A stretch of DNA of 64,000 nt from Heterotrichella gracilis (lineage: Eukaryota > Sar > Xanthophyceae > Tribonematales > Xanthonemataceae), in assembly GCA_032358255.1 (NCBI GenBank), contig JAULBX010027605.1, positions 124,001 through 188,000 of the forward strand, in the 5' to 3' direction. The notes below the pieces were generated by a model. It searched no databases. It saw only the letters and a list, made by a program, of their open reading frames with translations, and was not told the DNA's origin. Positions 46,001-61,000 of this stretch are shown piece by piece. The position numbers and the translations under genes were made by a program. The first letter of the stretch is position 1. Each line of letters begins with the position of its first letter.

Positions 46001-49000
46001 CCAGCACCCTTGCAACCCCCACCTGTGGTCCCCAAAGTCCATCTCCAGCTGTGCGCCGCAGCCCAGCCTGTTGGTGACCACGCAGTGCACGCTGCGCGCA
46101 TCGGCGGCGGCCAGCAGCTGGCGGTAGTCGCTGCGCTTGGCCTGCAATGGTGGAGAGGGTTTAAAAGGTTGTGGCGCAGGTCGCTGCGAGGCGACTGTCA
46201 GGTAAAGAGGCACATGCATTCACGCAAGGCTGATTGTGGAATGGATGTAGTGCTGCTATAGCTGCTATGGGCAAAAAATGTGCACTGTGCGGAGGTTGTT
46301 GGTATGTGCTTCCACTGTGCTGGCAGCACTCCCTGCCAGTGGAGCCGGTGCCACCTCAGCAGTAGCGACAAAAACATGGCGCATCACTGCATGTGCCCAT
46401 CGACAGTGGCATGTGCGCAACACCAGGCAGCCCCACACGGCCTCCTCGCAAAACCCTCTACCGCCACTTGCAGCCGCATCCACTCTGCGCATGAGCTGAC
46501 CACGCTGTTTGAAGGTCACACTTTAGGGTTATGTATCAAACCCTAAACCACTGCCCTCCACCCCCTCCACACACCCACATCCACACCTTTTGCAGCTGCA
46601 TCCACTCCGCCCTCGAGGTGATCAGGCTGTCCAGTGTTGCGTATGCCAGCGTGGTGCGCACAGTCTCACTAGTGGACTTGACACTGATACTCATACCGGG
46701 CTCAACACCGGAGGTGGGCTGCGCAAGGGGGAGGGAGGGATGTAATACAGTCAGCAGGTACTACAGGTACTACAGCAAGGGACGGATGACACAGCCAGAC
46801 CATTGATGTGTGCCCCAAGTGGTACCAGGCAAGGCCTTGTCCTGGATTTAGGGTTTACGGTGTAAGGCAATTCCCTAAATGGCCCCCAGAGTGTGCACCA
46901 GGCAAAGCCTCGCCCCCTCTGGAGTCACGGTAGCGCATCACACACTGATACACACCTACAGGCTCACCATCGCATCGAGTGCTGTGCAAGAGTGACTGCT
47001 GATCTGGCTGCACTGCACATACTTAAATGCATGTCATTAGCTGCCTATCCCCGGGGCTCACCGTGGCGTTTGAGTTCATGTCGCATTTGATGATCGCATC
47101 CCAGGGTTCCAGCACCGGCTCCCACGCCCCACATGCCCCGTTGTACGCCCACACCGCCACATGGAGGCCAAAGTGCGCCTGCATGACCCCTGGAGCAGAC
47201 CCCCTCAGGGCCGCCCTCACCGCCCCCACCTCAAGTTCGGCCAGTGGGGTGCGCAGGGTGTTGCGCAGGCTGAGGGTGGTGGTGCCGGAGGTGAGGATGA
47301 TGTTGGTGACGGGTGGGGGCTGCGGTGGGGGTGGGGGATGTAAAGGAGTGAGGGGAGGGAAGGGGAAAGGCAGTGATGGGGTTTCAGGATAAGAGGTGTT
47401 GAGTGTGGATGCTATTGGTGATGGGGAGGGTGCTGCGGTAGCAGCAGAGGGGGGTGGGGACATTGGTGGATGAGGCAACACAATGGGATACAGATGCAGA
47501 ATTTTCACACACAACCTTGCAGCATAGTATAGCCCGAGATAAACAAAACCCCTAAATAAGGGTTGCGCAAGGGTATCCCCCTCACCTGGCCTGAGGTTGA
47601 CTCCCTCCTCCCCTCCTCAGCACCATCCAGCAGCGCCACCCGCCACAGCCCCCCCGGTGGGGCCCGCACCCCACCCGCACCCCCCACCGGCACACAGGTT
47701 TGCAGCCGGTCATCAGCACCCCACACCACCAGGCCATGGCGGGCCTTGGAGGGGGGGAGGGCCCACAGGGGGCGGGGGGGTGGCGGCGCGGGGGCGGTGG
47801 CGTCGGACCGCAGGCAGCGCACGATACCCTTGTTAGGGCGTGCGCCTGCCAGGGTTGCTATCATACCCATAGCCACATATCTGCGGGGCAAGGGGGTTAT
47901 GTTATTCAAGTCATTGCACACGGGGATGTGATCCTTTGAGTGAGTAAAAAGGCTACACCATGTGGTTGAGGATGTGGGGATGCGGAGTTTGTGCGAGGGA
48001 TTGTTGTGACAGATCTATGAGAATAGTCACTGGGTATGGTAGGGTTTTTGCAGGGTTTCCTGGCGTACCCTGGTGGTGGAATGGGCATCCAGATGGTGAG
48101 TGCACGCTCACGGGTGGCGCTGATGTCCATCCAAATCTGCAAGAAATGAGAAAGATGTTTGACATGTGGGTCAAAATTTGGGACACAAGAATGTTGCATA
48201 TTCACGCCCACAGCCACCCACCAACAGCGCCCAAGGACGCGTATTAACACACACACCAGTAAATGCGACCCCGTAAATGCATCCACCACCACCCACACAA
48301 ACTGCCTGAAGCTTGATGAACCCACTGCCAATACCACCACCACCACCACCACCACCACCACCACCACCACCACCACCACCACCACCACCGCTGCATCCAC
48401 CCACCTGTGCAAACTCCACCGGCTGCTCCACCAGCGGCTTGTCACCCCCCACCCCTGCACCCCCCTCTGCATCAAGCACCACCAGGGCGCTGGCAGGGGG
48501 CTCAACCCCGGGGACCAGGCAGTCACCTGCACAGGGATAGAAAATTGAACATCCCAACAGTAAAGAAGAAAGCAAGGAGTGGGAAATGCGGGAAGGTGGC
48601 GAGTGGGATGTTGTCAAGCAGTACGTGGCAACGAGATAGATATAAAACAATATATAACATAAAACAATATATAATATACAACATTGAACCCAAGTAGACG
48701 CGATCCTGCTAAAGAGGGCGACTGCAGTTTGTACTGGAAGTGCAATGTCATTGGCATGAGACATATGCGCGGTACCCATGATGAATCCTTACTGAGCAGC
48801 CGCTAGCCATCAGCAACCATAGCTAAAACCTCCCCTCCAGACAATGACCACCTCAGCTACCCCCCCTTGCAGCCCTAGCACCCACTCCTCCCCAGCACCT
48901 ACCCATGGAGGCATATCCATCAGGGGGCACCAACCGCCACACGCTGACCCCTGCGCCTGACATAGCCCCCTTGTCGACCCACAGGCGCTGGAAATTAACA

Positions 49001-52000
49001 CACGCGGGGAGGAGAAGCTGACTTTCCTCCGCCTCCAGCAGGCGCTTACTCCCCCTGATGAACATATCGTACTCCTTGCGCTGGGTGGTGGCGGCGGGGG
49101 CCGGTGGGGTGGCGGCGGCAGCGGGTGCTGGTGGTGCCTCGGCGGGTGGCGGGGCAGTGGAGGTGGTTTGGAGGGCAGCAGGGGAGATGCCCAAGGGGGT
49201 GCGGATGTCCAGCGCGGCTGTAACGGGGACAGGGCGAGGTCAGAATGGGGTACATGCAGGTGACTGCCTTAATGGCAAAGCAGTCATTAGGGACTGTAGG
49301 GGCTTAATTTTCCTCTTTTGCCCTACTACTGCCTCTTCGAGCACATTAAAATATTGTATTTTAATGGCCCGCCTGTGGTTCCTCCCCGTTTGCTTTCACA
49401 AGGGGGATACACCTCAGGGCTGAGGCAGCAGTGCGCGCGCGGGACAATCGGTCGCTATATATCGACTTGGGTGTTGAGGTCGGACAAGCTGAAGTTATGG
49501 GTGCGTTGGGTCATGGGACCAAATTCTGCTCCGCCAACATCCCGGAAATGTTGCACACTTGCGAGACCCCCTCGATTATTTTAATGGTAAAAAATCATTT
49601 CCTGGCAAAGTTTTGGGGGCTTACTGGTTGCTTATGATTGATTGCTCATGTTGCATGTGATTCTCGTGGATTGCTCATGATTGCTCCATGCAGGTCATTG
49701 CTCATAACGTCTTCAAAGAGACGCGCAGGCAGACACCCCTCCATTTCATGCTCAGGATGTCAAACCCTTGCCTGTGCACACCTCCACCACTTGCTGAGTT
49801 TTCCTTTTCTTACCTGTTTGCGGCATTCCCCCTGCCGCCTCCACCACAAAGGTGGCGCACGCGTTGTCCACACACACAACATTCACGCTGCTCTCCCCCT
49901 TGGGCCCCCCCGCCCCAGGCACCCCTCCCCCCGCGGATTGCACCACATCATCTGGATCCAGCACCAGCAGCTGGCCCACAGCCGACTCCACTGCCACCCC
50001 CTCGTGGAGGCACACCACCTCCTGCTCCTCGGGGGGCGCCTCGCCAAACCCTATCACGCACCCTAGGGAGGTGTAGCCCGGGGGCGGGACGGGCTGCCAT
50101 ACGGTGATGCCCAGCGCGTCCCACACGCGGGTGAAGTGTGTGGGGTAGGCCACCAGGCCGCTGTTGATGGCGATGGCAAGGACCTGCGTGTGGAGATTCA
50201 TTATTTGATGAAGTGCATGCAAGAGGATCACGTGTAGAGGCAAAATAGGGGCCAGGACATTCAGTGATGGATGCTTCTAATCACAACCTGTAGCTGCAGA
50301 GATGATTACAATCACCCAAGCTGAAGTGACACTAATCCTTGTCGATTACCCAGCTATCTGCACTCAAAGCTGTTGGTTCAACAGTTGCTTTGTGTACTGT
50401 GATACTTCTGCGGGCACTTCATGTGGAATACCAAACATGTGCCCATCATATCCCAGAAAACGACCTTGGCATGCACCAGCATCTGTTGAGGGTCATGAAA
50501 GAAAGCACACCATTGCCAGCGCAACATTACACCCCCTGCCACCCACCCACCTGGAAATGCGGCTGCGCGCTCCCCACCGTCACGCAATGCCCCAGCACCG
50601 CATACCCATGCGGCGCTTGGGGACGCCAAAACGTGAGCCCCGTCCCCGCGTTCACCACCCCGACCCCCGCCGCCATTTCGCCCCCCTCCGCCAGCTCAGC
50701 GGTGCTCCAAATGCGCTCAAATGTGGAGCACCTGGCCAGGGGCTTATCTGGTGGGGGCAGCAGCAGGGGCTGGATGCTCTGCGAGTAGCTGTGCATGAGC
50801 AGGTCCACCACGTCAGGGGAGACTCCTATTTTGATGTCGGAAAGGGTGACGTGGATGTCGCTGGAGGCGCCCTGGGTGGCGTAGTGCACCGTGGCCTTGC
50901 AGGGCTCCAGCATGGTGCCGCGGATCTCCCGGGGGGCGGAGGCGTCCTGCAGCACCACATGGCGACCAGTCAGCACCGCGCATGGCATAATCATGGCTGG
51001 TATCTCCCACCTGTCATCTCCCTCGGCGCCACCGCTACTGGCCATGCTGTTTGGAAGTCACATTCAAGGAGTTGATCCGGGGTCACAAGAAATGAATTTT
51101 AAAAGTTTGAAAACTTGATTTTGAATTTAAAGTTCGAGCTTGGATTTTAAAATTCGAACTTGATATTTTACGTTTTAAAATCAAATCAAAATCAATACAT
51201 GGTTCCAAATTTATAAGTCCAAGTATAACTGCATCCTCACCCACAAACCCAACCCACTCCACACCCACCTTGTCCTCCCCGTTCAGCCCCCCATACATCC
51301 GCGTCACCGTCTCCACCCGCAGCCCCTTCACCTCAACCATGGCCTTCTGATTCCCTCCCCCCACATCATACCCCCCCTGCACATCCATGTAGGCTGCCAG
51401 CATGCGCACAGAGCGGGGCCTATTCCTGACCCCCGAGGGGGTCCCAATGTCGGACGCGGAGGAGTAGGACCTGCGCATTTCCCGGGAATCCAGGGACTCC
51501 AGCTCCACGAATTTCAGCCCCATGCCCACCGCGGCCACCTTGAGGGATAGGCTCCACTGGGAGGCGGTGGCGGAGGCGGTGGAGGATGGGGCGGGGTCGG
51601 TGGGGTGCTCCTTATCGAATGAGATCCGCGAGGTTGCGTCCTGACCCGATGCGGTGCGCGTGGCTTTGCCGGAGGAGGGGCGATAGGAGGATGAAGAGAG
51701 GAGGCTGGCCAGGCCTCGCGAGTTCTTCCTGTGACACGGGAGATGGAGAAGGAACCATGTCAAGCCAAACGCAGATAATACGCAAATTCAGGCTTGACAG
51801 CACAAATTACCAATCTCAAAAAACTGCATCATAATTAAGAAGCAGCAACACGCACTTATATCGCTGCACATCCTGCAGAAACAACACAGCACTGCACTAC
51901 GTAGATACATTGTGACACTTTGCCATTCAATGCCACAAACGGCACCCCATCGTCCTGTCACATGCACCACCCCCACCGCCCTCCAATGCCCCACCCTCCT

Positions 52001-55000
52001 TACCTTGAATGTTGCTTGCCGCTGGCCCCCTTTGGTCCACCCATGACTGCCAGGTCCGGCCCAGCAATGCGCTCAACATTGTTTTCGGGGTGGGCAAGCA
52101 GGCGGGCACCTGCGGTGGTGGTGATGGTGGTTGTGGTTGCGGTTGTGTGTATGTTGGTGCGTCCCGCCCATAGGGTGTGCTCAGAATTGTGCACAATTTA
52201 AGTTGCAAAGCATGCTTGAGCTGCAGTGCGTAAGAAGGTTGATTTCTGCAGTTGGGGACTAGCTAGGTATGGGGATTGGGATTTCGTAACATCCTAGATC
52301 GGATATTTTACTGTTGTTTACCTTGGCAGCACCATGGATGGACAGTGAACCCATGAACCTCCCTTGGTACATAAAAAATTAAAACACCAATTTTGGACCC
52401 ACCTGGTCCCAGCTGGATGCACGCAGGCACCACAAAAGGTATTGATATGCGAGTAGGGCTCAAAAGCATTTTACTTGTCATTACCCCTCGCACCATGCAT
52501 GGGCAGGGTGCCGCATGACCAGCCCTACCAATACCCTAACCCACTTCCAACCCTTGAGGCAAAACCCTTTAGGGTAAAGCCCAGTACACAATCTGGGGAC
52601 CCACCTGGTCCCAGCTGGATGCACGCAGGCAGCGCCTGCGCATACACAATCTTGACATTGACTAGGGTCAGGCTCTTTCCCCCCCCTACCACCACCAGCG
52701 GCAGCGCCCCCCCCACGCTGGCGGGGTCGGGGAAGATGATGCGGTTGCCGCAGCCGTTGTAGATGAAGTCCTGCACGCCTGCGAAGTGGAATGTGGGCTG
52801 GGTTTAAGACAGCTGCCGAGACCATCATCATCAGCAGAGTGTGGCTAGGGATGGAATAAGGACACAGGGGTTGTGCAGTGCAAAGTCGGAAATACAGCAA
52901 AATCCAAAGTTTGCACCCAGGTTCACAATTAATTTTAAGATCTGGCAGTATGTTTGCTGCACCACCCAAATGAATGGCACGCGCAGTGCACATGCCGCTT
53001 CGCGGGCCACTCGCATGTGCCACTTCTCTCCTTGACCTTACTTAGGTTTCCTAGGGTTTGCCCTAGGATTTGCTGCACAACCCTACCTGGCTTGTCCGCC
53101 AGCAGCCTGGTACTTGGTGACAGCCACAGGTCATCGCTGGCGTCATGGGGATCAGCTGCAAGGGGAGGAAGGGGATTGAGCAGGGGATAACGGGGTAGGA
53201 AGCTACATGCAGGATGGCACATTTTGGAATGAGTTGAATGAGTAAGCAATGTACTGCCTGTGGCAGGTTTTTTTTTGTTTTCCCTTGTTTGGTCCAAATT
53301 TTTATTCGTCGTTCACCCTGCTGGTAGATCGTTCAACAAGCCAACCATGTAGGACCATTGCTGCCATTGATGCACCATGCAGGCCGACAGTACCACTAGG
53401 GTCTCATTAGCGTTTTTAACAGTGAGAGTGAGTAGGTTTTCCCCCTTACCTCCCAGCCGCACGTCGTGGCTGTCAAAGGGTATCGGATTCGCCGCGGTGA
53501 GGGACAGGCTGGGCACCACAAACTTGAGGCACGCGATGATGAAGGTCATCTCGGCAACAACCGTGGGCTTCTGAAGCCGCACGCTCAGCTCCTGCTTGGC
53601 AAAGCCATAGGCAGAGTACTCCAGCGTGAGCATGGAGGACTTGTGCCCGCTGGAAATGAGGTCCATTTCCGACTCACGGGGGGTGCTGGGGCGGCTGTCC
53701 GCCGCCCTGAAGTAGGGCAGCACCACCGACACGTGCATGGCGTTGGAGAGGGTCTGCTGGTAGCGAACCCACAGGTCGCCCACTGTGAAGAGGGCGAGGG
53801 GGTCTGTCCTGCCAGTGGCTGCGTCAGTGGCCGTCAGCTCAAGTTGGCACCTGCCGATGGCCACATTCACCTGCACGGCAACAACATATTTGTGAGATTT
53901 ATTATTAAATTCATTATGTATATATTAAATTTATTTTAGTTGCTGATGAAATAATGCCTATGACTGCGTCGGTGGCGGTGAGTTCCAGCTGGCACCTGCC
54001 GATGGCCACATTCACCTGCACGGCAACAAAATTTATTATTGTAATTATTTAAATATATTTTTGCTGATGAAAGCTTGACCTGGCACCTGCCGATGGCCAC
54101 ATTCACCTGCCTACCTTGACTATTGCGATTGTTAATTTTTTTTATTTTTCTGCTGATAAACGCTGGCAGCTGTCAAATAAATTGACAAATAATGGTCAAA
54201 TTCGCCTAGGAAAATCCTCAGGTTTGCAAAACCAACGTGATATGATGAAACCCGCCAGGACCAAGGGTTCTGCCTGACACGGGATGTGCAGGCTGACTAC
54301 CGTGCCGCTGTATTGCATACAACCAACCAACCAACCTCATCTAAATCGCATTCAAATCCATTTCATCACCTGGATTACCCATTTACTAATTACTATTTAC
54401 CTGGATGGCGACCTTATCCTGCTTGACCTCCACGGGCGCAAAGGCCTGGGACACAGAGGTGGTGACGTCATCCGCAAGCTGAGCCAGCCGCTTCTCATAA
54501 TGCTCAATGGCTGAGGGGCCCCCCTTTTCCTCCTCTTTTTGCTCCGCGTAATACTCATCCAGCCACACGGCGGCGGCCGGTCGGATCATGGGCTCGGCAA
54601 AATTGGACCCCGCAAATGAGGTGATTTGCTGGTACTCCCGGTCTGAGACGGTGGCCTTGATTGAGGGTACGCTGATGGAGACGTCCATGGAGGGTAGGGT
54701 TTGGGTAGGGTCCAGCAAGGGCCGCTGCCACTCAATGGTCATGCCTGCAGAGGGGCACGAAGGGGGTTTAGGGTTCAGGGTTTAGGGTTGAAGGTTTAGG
54801 GTTCTTGTAGGGCTTTCCTTCACTCGATGGTCATGCCTGGGTGCATTAATTGAGGGGTTTGGGGTTTAGGGTTTGTTTAGGGTTCAGCAAGGGTTTCTGG
54901 TACTCAACGGTCATGCCTGCAGAGGGAACCAAGAAGTCCATGCCATAGTTGCATTGTGCAAGTGCCGCCTGCTGACCCAGGTATGCTTGAACAACAAATT

Positions 55001-58000
55001 GCTCCAGCCATTCACAGTAGGAATATACTCCATGCATGCGCTCAGATGCCACAGGTGTGTTTCAACACCAAGTGCGCCAAAGGCATGTGCTGTAGCGCGA
55101 TACCCCATGCATATGCGAGGCGACACCCATGCAGATGTGCTCCAATGCATATGGCCCAGGCACCGGGGTTCGCCCCTGCCACGCACCTTCCCTGTACTCC
55201 CGAATCATGTTCTCCCCTCGCTTCCCATCCATCACCACCACCGCGCTCAGCCCCACAAAGGTCAGCAGGCTGTGGTCCACCACCGCACCCCCCACCCCCC
55301 CACCCCCCACCACGTTGCTCAGCTTCACCCTCCCCAGGTCCACCTCCACGCTGTCGCGGCTGTGGGAGTGGCGGGGCATGGTAATCACCGGCGCATCCAT
55401 CTCGATGTCCATCAGGAGCACAAAGGGCGCCTTTTTGGGGTCTGACTCCGCTGCCTGCTGGTGCTGGTCTGGTTTCAGAGTTGGTTCCTCCCCTGGGGTC
55501 TGCGCTGATTCCCCTTCCTCCCCTTGCTCGGGGGCGGCCTCGGGCGCCAGGGGGGTTGGCATGAGCTGGAACATGCCGTACAGGTAGGTGAGGTACTCTG
55601 ACAAGAAGCGGTAGAGGAAAACCACCTCTAGGGCATTGAGGTCCGCCTTGAGGGTCCAAAAGGGCAGGCCGGTGGGGGTGCGGTCAAATCCCCCGGAATC
55701 CGCCGCCGCGTGGGAGGTGAGCGCCACCTCGATCAGGGATGTCGAGCTGCCCTGGCGCACCCTACACACGTGGCGGTAGGGGTTGTCGTCATCCAGCGCC
55801 CCATCCAATATGCTGGCGTTTCCCACCGCGGCGTGGATATCCATGGTGGCAGGGTGGAGCACTGTCCCAAAGACCACATTATCCAAAGAGGCCATGGTGA
55901 GGGGGCGCGCATCTGGGGCCTCGTATCGGAACACCACCTCCAGCTTTTGGACCCTGATACCCAGGTCGAAGAGGGTGCGGTCGGAGCCCCCTGACAGGAC
56001 GAAATCCGGCGCATCCACGTCGTCCTGGGGGGGCAAGGGGGGGAAGGATTGGGGGGGAGGGCAGAGGGAGGAGGTGCTCATTGGTGGGAGGGAGTTTGGC
56101 AAAAAATGAAAAACGAAAATAAAAACTGTGCCTTTCAAATAGTGGCGCGGTCGTTTAGAAACTCATGCACATGCACTTGCTGCATGCTAGGTGTAATCCA
56201 GGCACATGACCTACCAATTCTTTGAACCTTTCCTAAAGAATATGATGTGCAGCCTACATCACGAGGTATGGCCCCCTAGCACACACCCACGCCATCACCA
56301 ACCCCATGTTTATATCCTTCCCGCAGGGTTCAGGCGGCCATCACCACTGACTTATCAGTCCATTGCCCCAGCACCCCCCCATCCCACTGCTCACATGCGC
56401 CACCACCCACCACACCACCACCACCCGCCACCCGCCCCACCCACCTCCGAAGCCATGGACTGCAGCCCCACATCCACCTGCGCCACCGGTGCCTCGGGCT
56501 GTGGTGGGTAGCTCTTCGCCATGTGGAAGCTGATGTCGCTGCCCAGCTGCATGAGGGCAGCCACGGTGGGGCGGTTGCAGAAGAAGTACAGGGTGGTCAC
56601 CTGGATCAGAGAAAAGTAGGGGGATTCATCTCTCCAGGAAAAGAGAGGATTTCAACTTGTGATCCTTGAACATGCTGCAACAAGTGGGATCCCATTGGCA
56701 AATATTGCACTCCTGATCATGAAAATGATCATATTATTCATTGTGAGAGGCATACGTGTGACAGATACAATCAAATTTTGCACTCCTGATATGAAAATGC
56801 TCATATTATTCATGTGTCTTTTACGGCGGCAGGCACTTGTCAGCGGCATTGTGAGAGGCAGACATGTGACAGATACAATAATAGGGAGGGATTCCAAGCC
56901 GACCACTAGTCTATGCCACATCATTGTGGCTTCCCTGAGTATCTTGACCAACTTCTTTTGTAACTATATTACCATTACAGGATGTAATTACATAGCAAAT
57001 AACTATAATTACCGTTACAGGATGAAATTACATAAGAAATAAGATATAGTACATGATAAAACATTATATACGACAATAGATGCGTATAAACATGTGAATG
57101 CCCATTTTCCTTCAAGCTTGACGCATCCAGATATGTGGATACCCATTGCTCACCTCGATCTGCATCTGGCTGTCGATGTTGTTGTACTCAGGTGCCGTGG
57201 GCCGCCAGGTCTGGAAGTGCATGGTGAACAGACTAGACGCCTTGAGGCTCTCGAGCTTTTTGGAGGGCCTCCGCCCTGGCGAGCCGCACACCTCCTCGTC
57301 CGCATCGTAAAACATGTCCTCGCCCACCTCCTGAGCATAGGTGTCCTCCGTCTGGGATTTCCCCAGGTAGAAAAAATTGTCGGATTTGGCACCCATGAGG
57401 TGGTCCTCCACGGCAAATGTGCCCAGTGCTAGCGTGACGCCCATGGTGTCGATGCCGTAGGAGAAGTTGCACTTGCTGCTGCTGGCGCGTATGGCCAGGA
57501 GGGTGGTTTCGCCGTCCACGTTGACCACCGGGGTGGTGGTGGTGGCGGTGGAGGCTGTGGTGGTGGTGGCGGGGGTGGTGGTGGGGGCTGTGGCTGTGGC
57601 GGTGGCAGCGGCTGTAGGTGGTGGGGGTTGTTCGCCGGCGGCGGGTGGGCCTGAGGATGGGTCGTCCTGCAAAGGGAGGGAGGGGTGGGGTGAAGAGGGG
57701 GGTGGAGGAGGCTTCCCCTATCCATATGCGGTAGCACATAACTTTTTTCACACATCCACCTACACCTGACTGTGCAAGTATTTCAAACACAAACAGCTAC
57801 CCCAACCCAATCCCCTACGCAATCATGGCCAACTGCATCCCACCGTCACCCGCAACCACCACCACCGCCGCAGCCGCCACCACCACCACCGCCACTGCCA
57901 CCCACCTCTGGCCACCACACCGGCGCCGCGCGTCCGCTGCAGTACACCACAAACTGGTCCAGGCTTGCGCTGATGTCGATCATCACGCTGGGGCCAGGGG

Positions 58001-61000
58001 GGGCGGGCTCGGCTGCGGAGAGGGGGTGCAAGGGGTGAGTGGCAGGACCCGAGGCGGGGTGGCATTTGTGTGTGTAAATGTAAAAAAATCCTGGCGGATG
58101 GCATGCAAATGGCTGCATGGGTTGCGCATGTAAATTGCTGATTAGGTTGCGCATGCAAGTGGCTGACTCGGTTGCGCCCCACCCCCGTGAGCCAGAAAAA
58201 CCATTACATAAAGTGCAGTCAATGAGGTTACACATATACGGACAAATAGATGCATAAAGGAGATTGTTGTCATCTTTCATGAAACAGACGCCACTTGGCT
58301 GGCTCACGCCACACAGGTTGAATGCATGCGAGTCCAACCACCCCCGTGACCCCACATTTGTGCCCCTACCTGCCCCCTTATCCTCTGTGTCAAAATCCGC
58401 CAGCGGCTCATCCCCAGCCAGCGCAAGCATGTGGTGCTGAGTGGACTGAAGCTCGGACAGCCAATCACTGGCCTGCACACCACAAGTGGTGTGTCAAACC
58501 CTACAAACCTTTGCCACAAGGAACTACATTTTTTGAGGCAAATTTGGGTCTATCAGGTTGATGGGGTTTCTGGGTTTGTGCTGGGGATCAACATTGTCAT
58601 TTTTCATTTTTTTCACTTGCATCGCACCCCAGCGTTTTTGTGCATGCGTGGCCTGTGTTGCTGTTACGCCACCCTTCTGGATTCATGACAGCTCCAAACT
58701 GCCACTGCCTCTGATGCCCTACCGCACCTTTCCCATCCTATCATGTCACTCTGCCAAACCAAGCCAATGGCAAGCACCCCAAACCACCACCCCACCCCCT
58801 GCACCCACCACCCACCTTCTCCTCCGTCTTGAACCTCAGCAGCAGCGACGAGGGGTCGCTGGCCGCCGCCCCCACCTCCACACCCTCCGGCACCACCGCA
58901 ACCACATTCTCCACCCCACTGCACTGCTCGGGGGCCAGTGCAAGGATGCGCTTGCCCCTCCACACCTCCTGGCAGGCCAGGGGTTTGTCGGAGGAGCGCT
59001 TTTCGAATGTGTAGAGCGATCCGTTGTGCAGCACCAGCCATCGGCGCTGCCACTGAGCGGAGGCCTTGCCGAGGCCGGACCAGGTGAGGACCCTGCGGGA
59101 GGGTTGTGGGGTGGTGTTAAAGTCAGGGTTTTGTGGCATGGTGTGGGATGAAGGTGGGGGTCAGGAGAGTCAAGATACACTCGACTGAAAGAGGGTTATG
59201 AGGGGGCGGCGCATGGCAGCGGTGTGCGCGGCACCAGCCACCGGCGCTGCCACTGAGCTGAGGTCTTGTCAGGAACTGGCCAGCCCAGACCAGGTGAGGA
59301 CCCTGGGCAAGGGTTATGTGGTGGCAGGCGGGAGGTGGAATGCGGTTTGGTGGGATGAGGTTTGGTGTGGAGGGTACATGTTGCAGGTGGCAACCGTGAG
59401 GTTATCTGCGTGCGCCATCACGCTACAAAGGTGGTGCAAGCTCAAACAAGACCAGGCTCCTCAGGGTTCATATAATATTGGACATTCCATAGGTTTGGCT
59501 TCCACCCACCTCCCATGCCCTGTGCGCTGTGCCTGCTCCACCCACTCCAGCGTCCTCCCCGCCCCATCCTTTGACGCAGGCAGCTCATCAGCCTTAGCAG
59601 GAAAGAGCGCATTCACCGCCCTCAGCATGCGGCCAAGCTTGGCGGGGCTGAAATAAAGTGTGACCGAGGGGATGGTGCCCTGGACCCGCATGGCGGGGTA
59701 GTTGGGCTGGGGGTAGCGCGCCACCTGGAGCGCATTGCAGAAAAATAATGAAAAATCAAGAAAAAGAATTTAAAATTACTAATAGGCAAATAAAGGCAGG
59801 GTAGTCTGGCTGGGGGTAGCGCGCCACTTGGAGCATACTGCAGGAAAACAATCAATATTAATAAATTAAAAATGCTAGCACGAAGATGTATAAGGAAATA
59901 ACGGCGGGGGTTAGCGCGCCACCTGGAGGGGGAGTACGATCAAGAATGAGGGCAGAAAGGACTGATCGCTGCTCTTACAAACTGTAGCCAATGTGCTGAG
60001 ACAGGGCAGCATCCCCGGAGCAGAGGTGTGCAGGGAATGCGGGACCAAACTCAACAGGTTTACATGATGAGACAAGACCCCAAGGGTGAATAGGAGGACA
60101 CACTCAATCGTTAGAAAAGGCATGGAGATAATGTGTTTTTATCACTCACTCACCTGGAGCGAGGTCTGGATTTTGCATTTGTCGAGCAGGGGCACCACCA
60201 ATCCCCGCTGGGATTCCACCGGCTTCTCCTCGGGATCAGGCGCCCCGGTGTCGGTCTCCGGCCATTCAAACTCCCCCTCCACCAGATATGCGCCTATGTC
60301 CTGTGCATTGATGAGCACGCATTCGTAGAGCTGTGCTTGCTCCTTGGGCAGTGTGAGGGGTGTGTGGTTGTCGCTGCGCAGCACAAATCGACCCAGGTCC
60401 AAGACCATGGTGAGGTCGCCTGCAGGGGGGGCGGGGGGGGGGGTTCATGAGAGCAGGAACCCTAGACCCTAGACCCTAGACAGGCATGCACTGAGGTGCA
60501 AGGAGTCGAAGCCAGAACCAACTCATTTGTGCCACAATGGGATATGGTAATGAGGCACATGCGGAACAGTGAGAATCTCACACAGCCTGGGCCGCACTCC
60601 AATAAGAACCACCTTCCAACCTCTTCCCATCCCCCGCCACTCCCCCCCCCCCTCCACCTTCACCCCTCGCCACCGGTAACCCCACTTTTGGCGTCCCCAC
60701 AGCCTGAGTGGTACCATCACTCAAAACTGTGTTATCCTGCAAACCTCCCCCCACCCCCCTCCCCACACATCCCCACCACTCACCCTCCCCCTCGCCCTCC
60801 CCCCTTGGCACCGGCACCGCCACCTTGGGCGCCTCCAGGTCCAGGTGGAGCACCAGCACGGGCCGCTCGTTGAGGGCTGCAGCAAGGCGGGCGGCGGCGG
60901 CGGACTGCGCGCGGCGCACCTGGGCAGCGGCGCTCAGGCGGAGGGCGCCCAGGTCTACCGCCTGTGTTGGGGAGGGAGGGTATGTTAAGTGGTTTGGGGA

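Larger units (their letters stand above)
51269..58472 (-). other. VPS13: VPS13 central groove section
   Basis: Clear landmarks are EYNNIDSQMQIE plus VTTLYFFCNRPTVAALM (57154-57666 into 56445-56600), the long exon 55187-56024 (LPFWTLKADLNALEVVFLYR, FVLLMDIEMDAPVITMPRHS), KPTVVAEMTFIIACLKFVVP in 53450-53870, and FIYNGCGNRIIFPDP in 52605-52778. Exon 57154-57666 opens with a Thr/Pro-rich linker. The start of the exon ending at 50551 is unresolved: acceptors near 51000-51045 do not match the phase left by donor 51268. Confidence 0.88.

Noticed and set aside
47906-48532. 208-codon minus frame with a long valine run
   Set aside because: The run is the translated (GGT)n microsatellite; the real exons 48069-48136 and 48405-48526 are separated by an intron.
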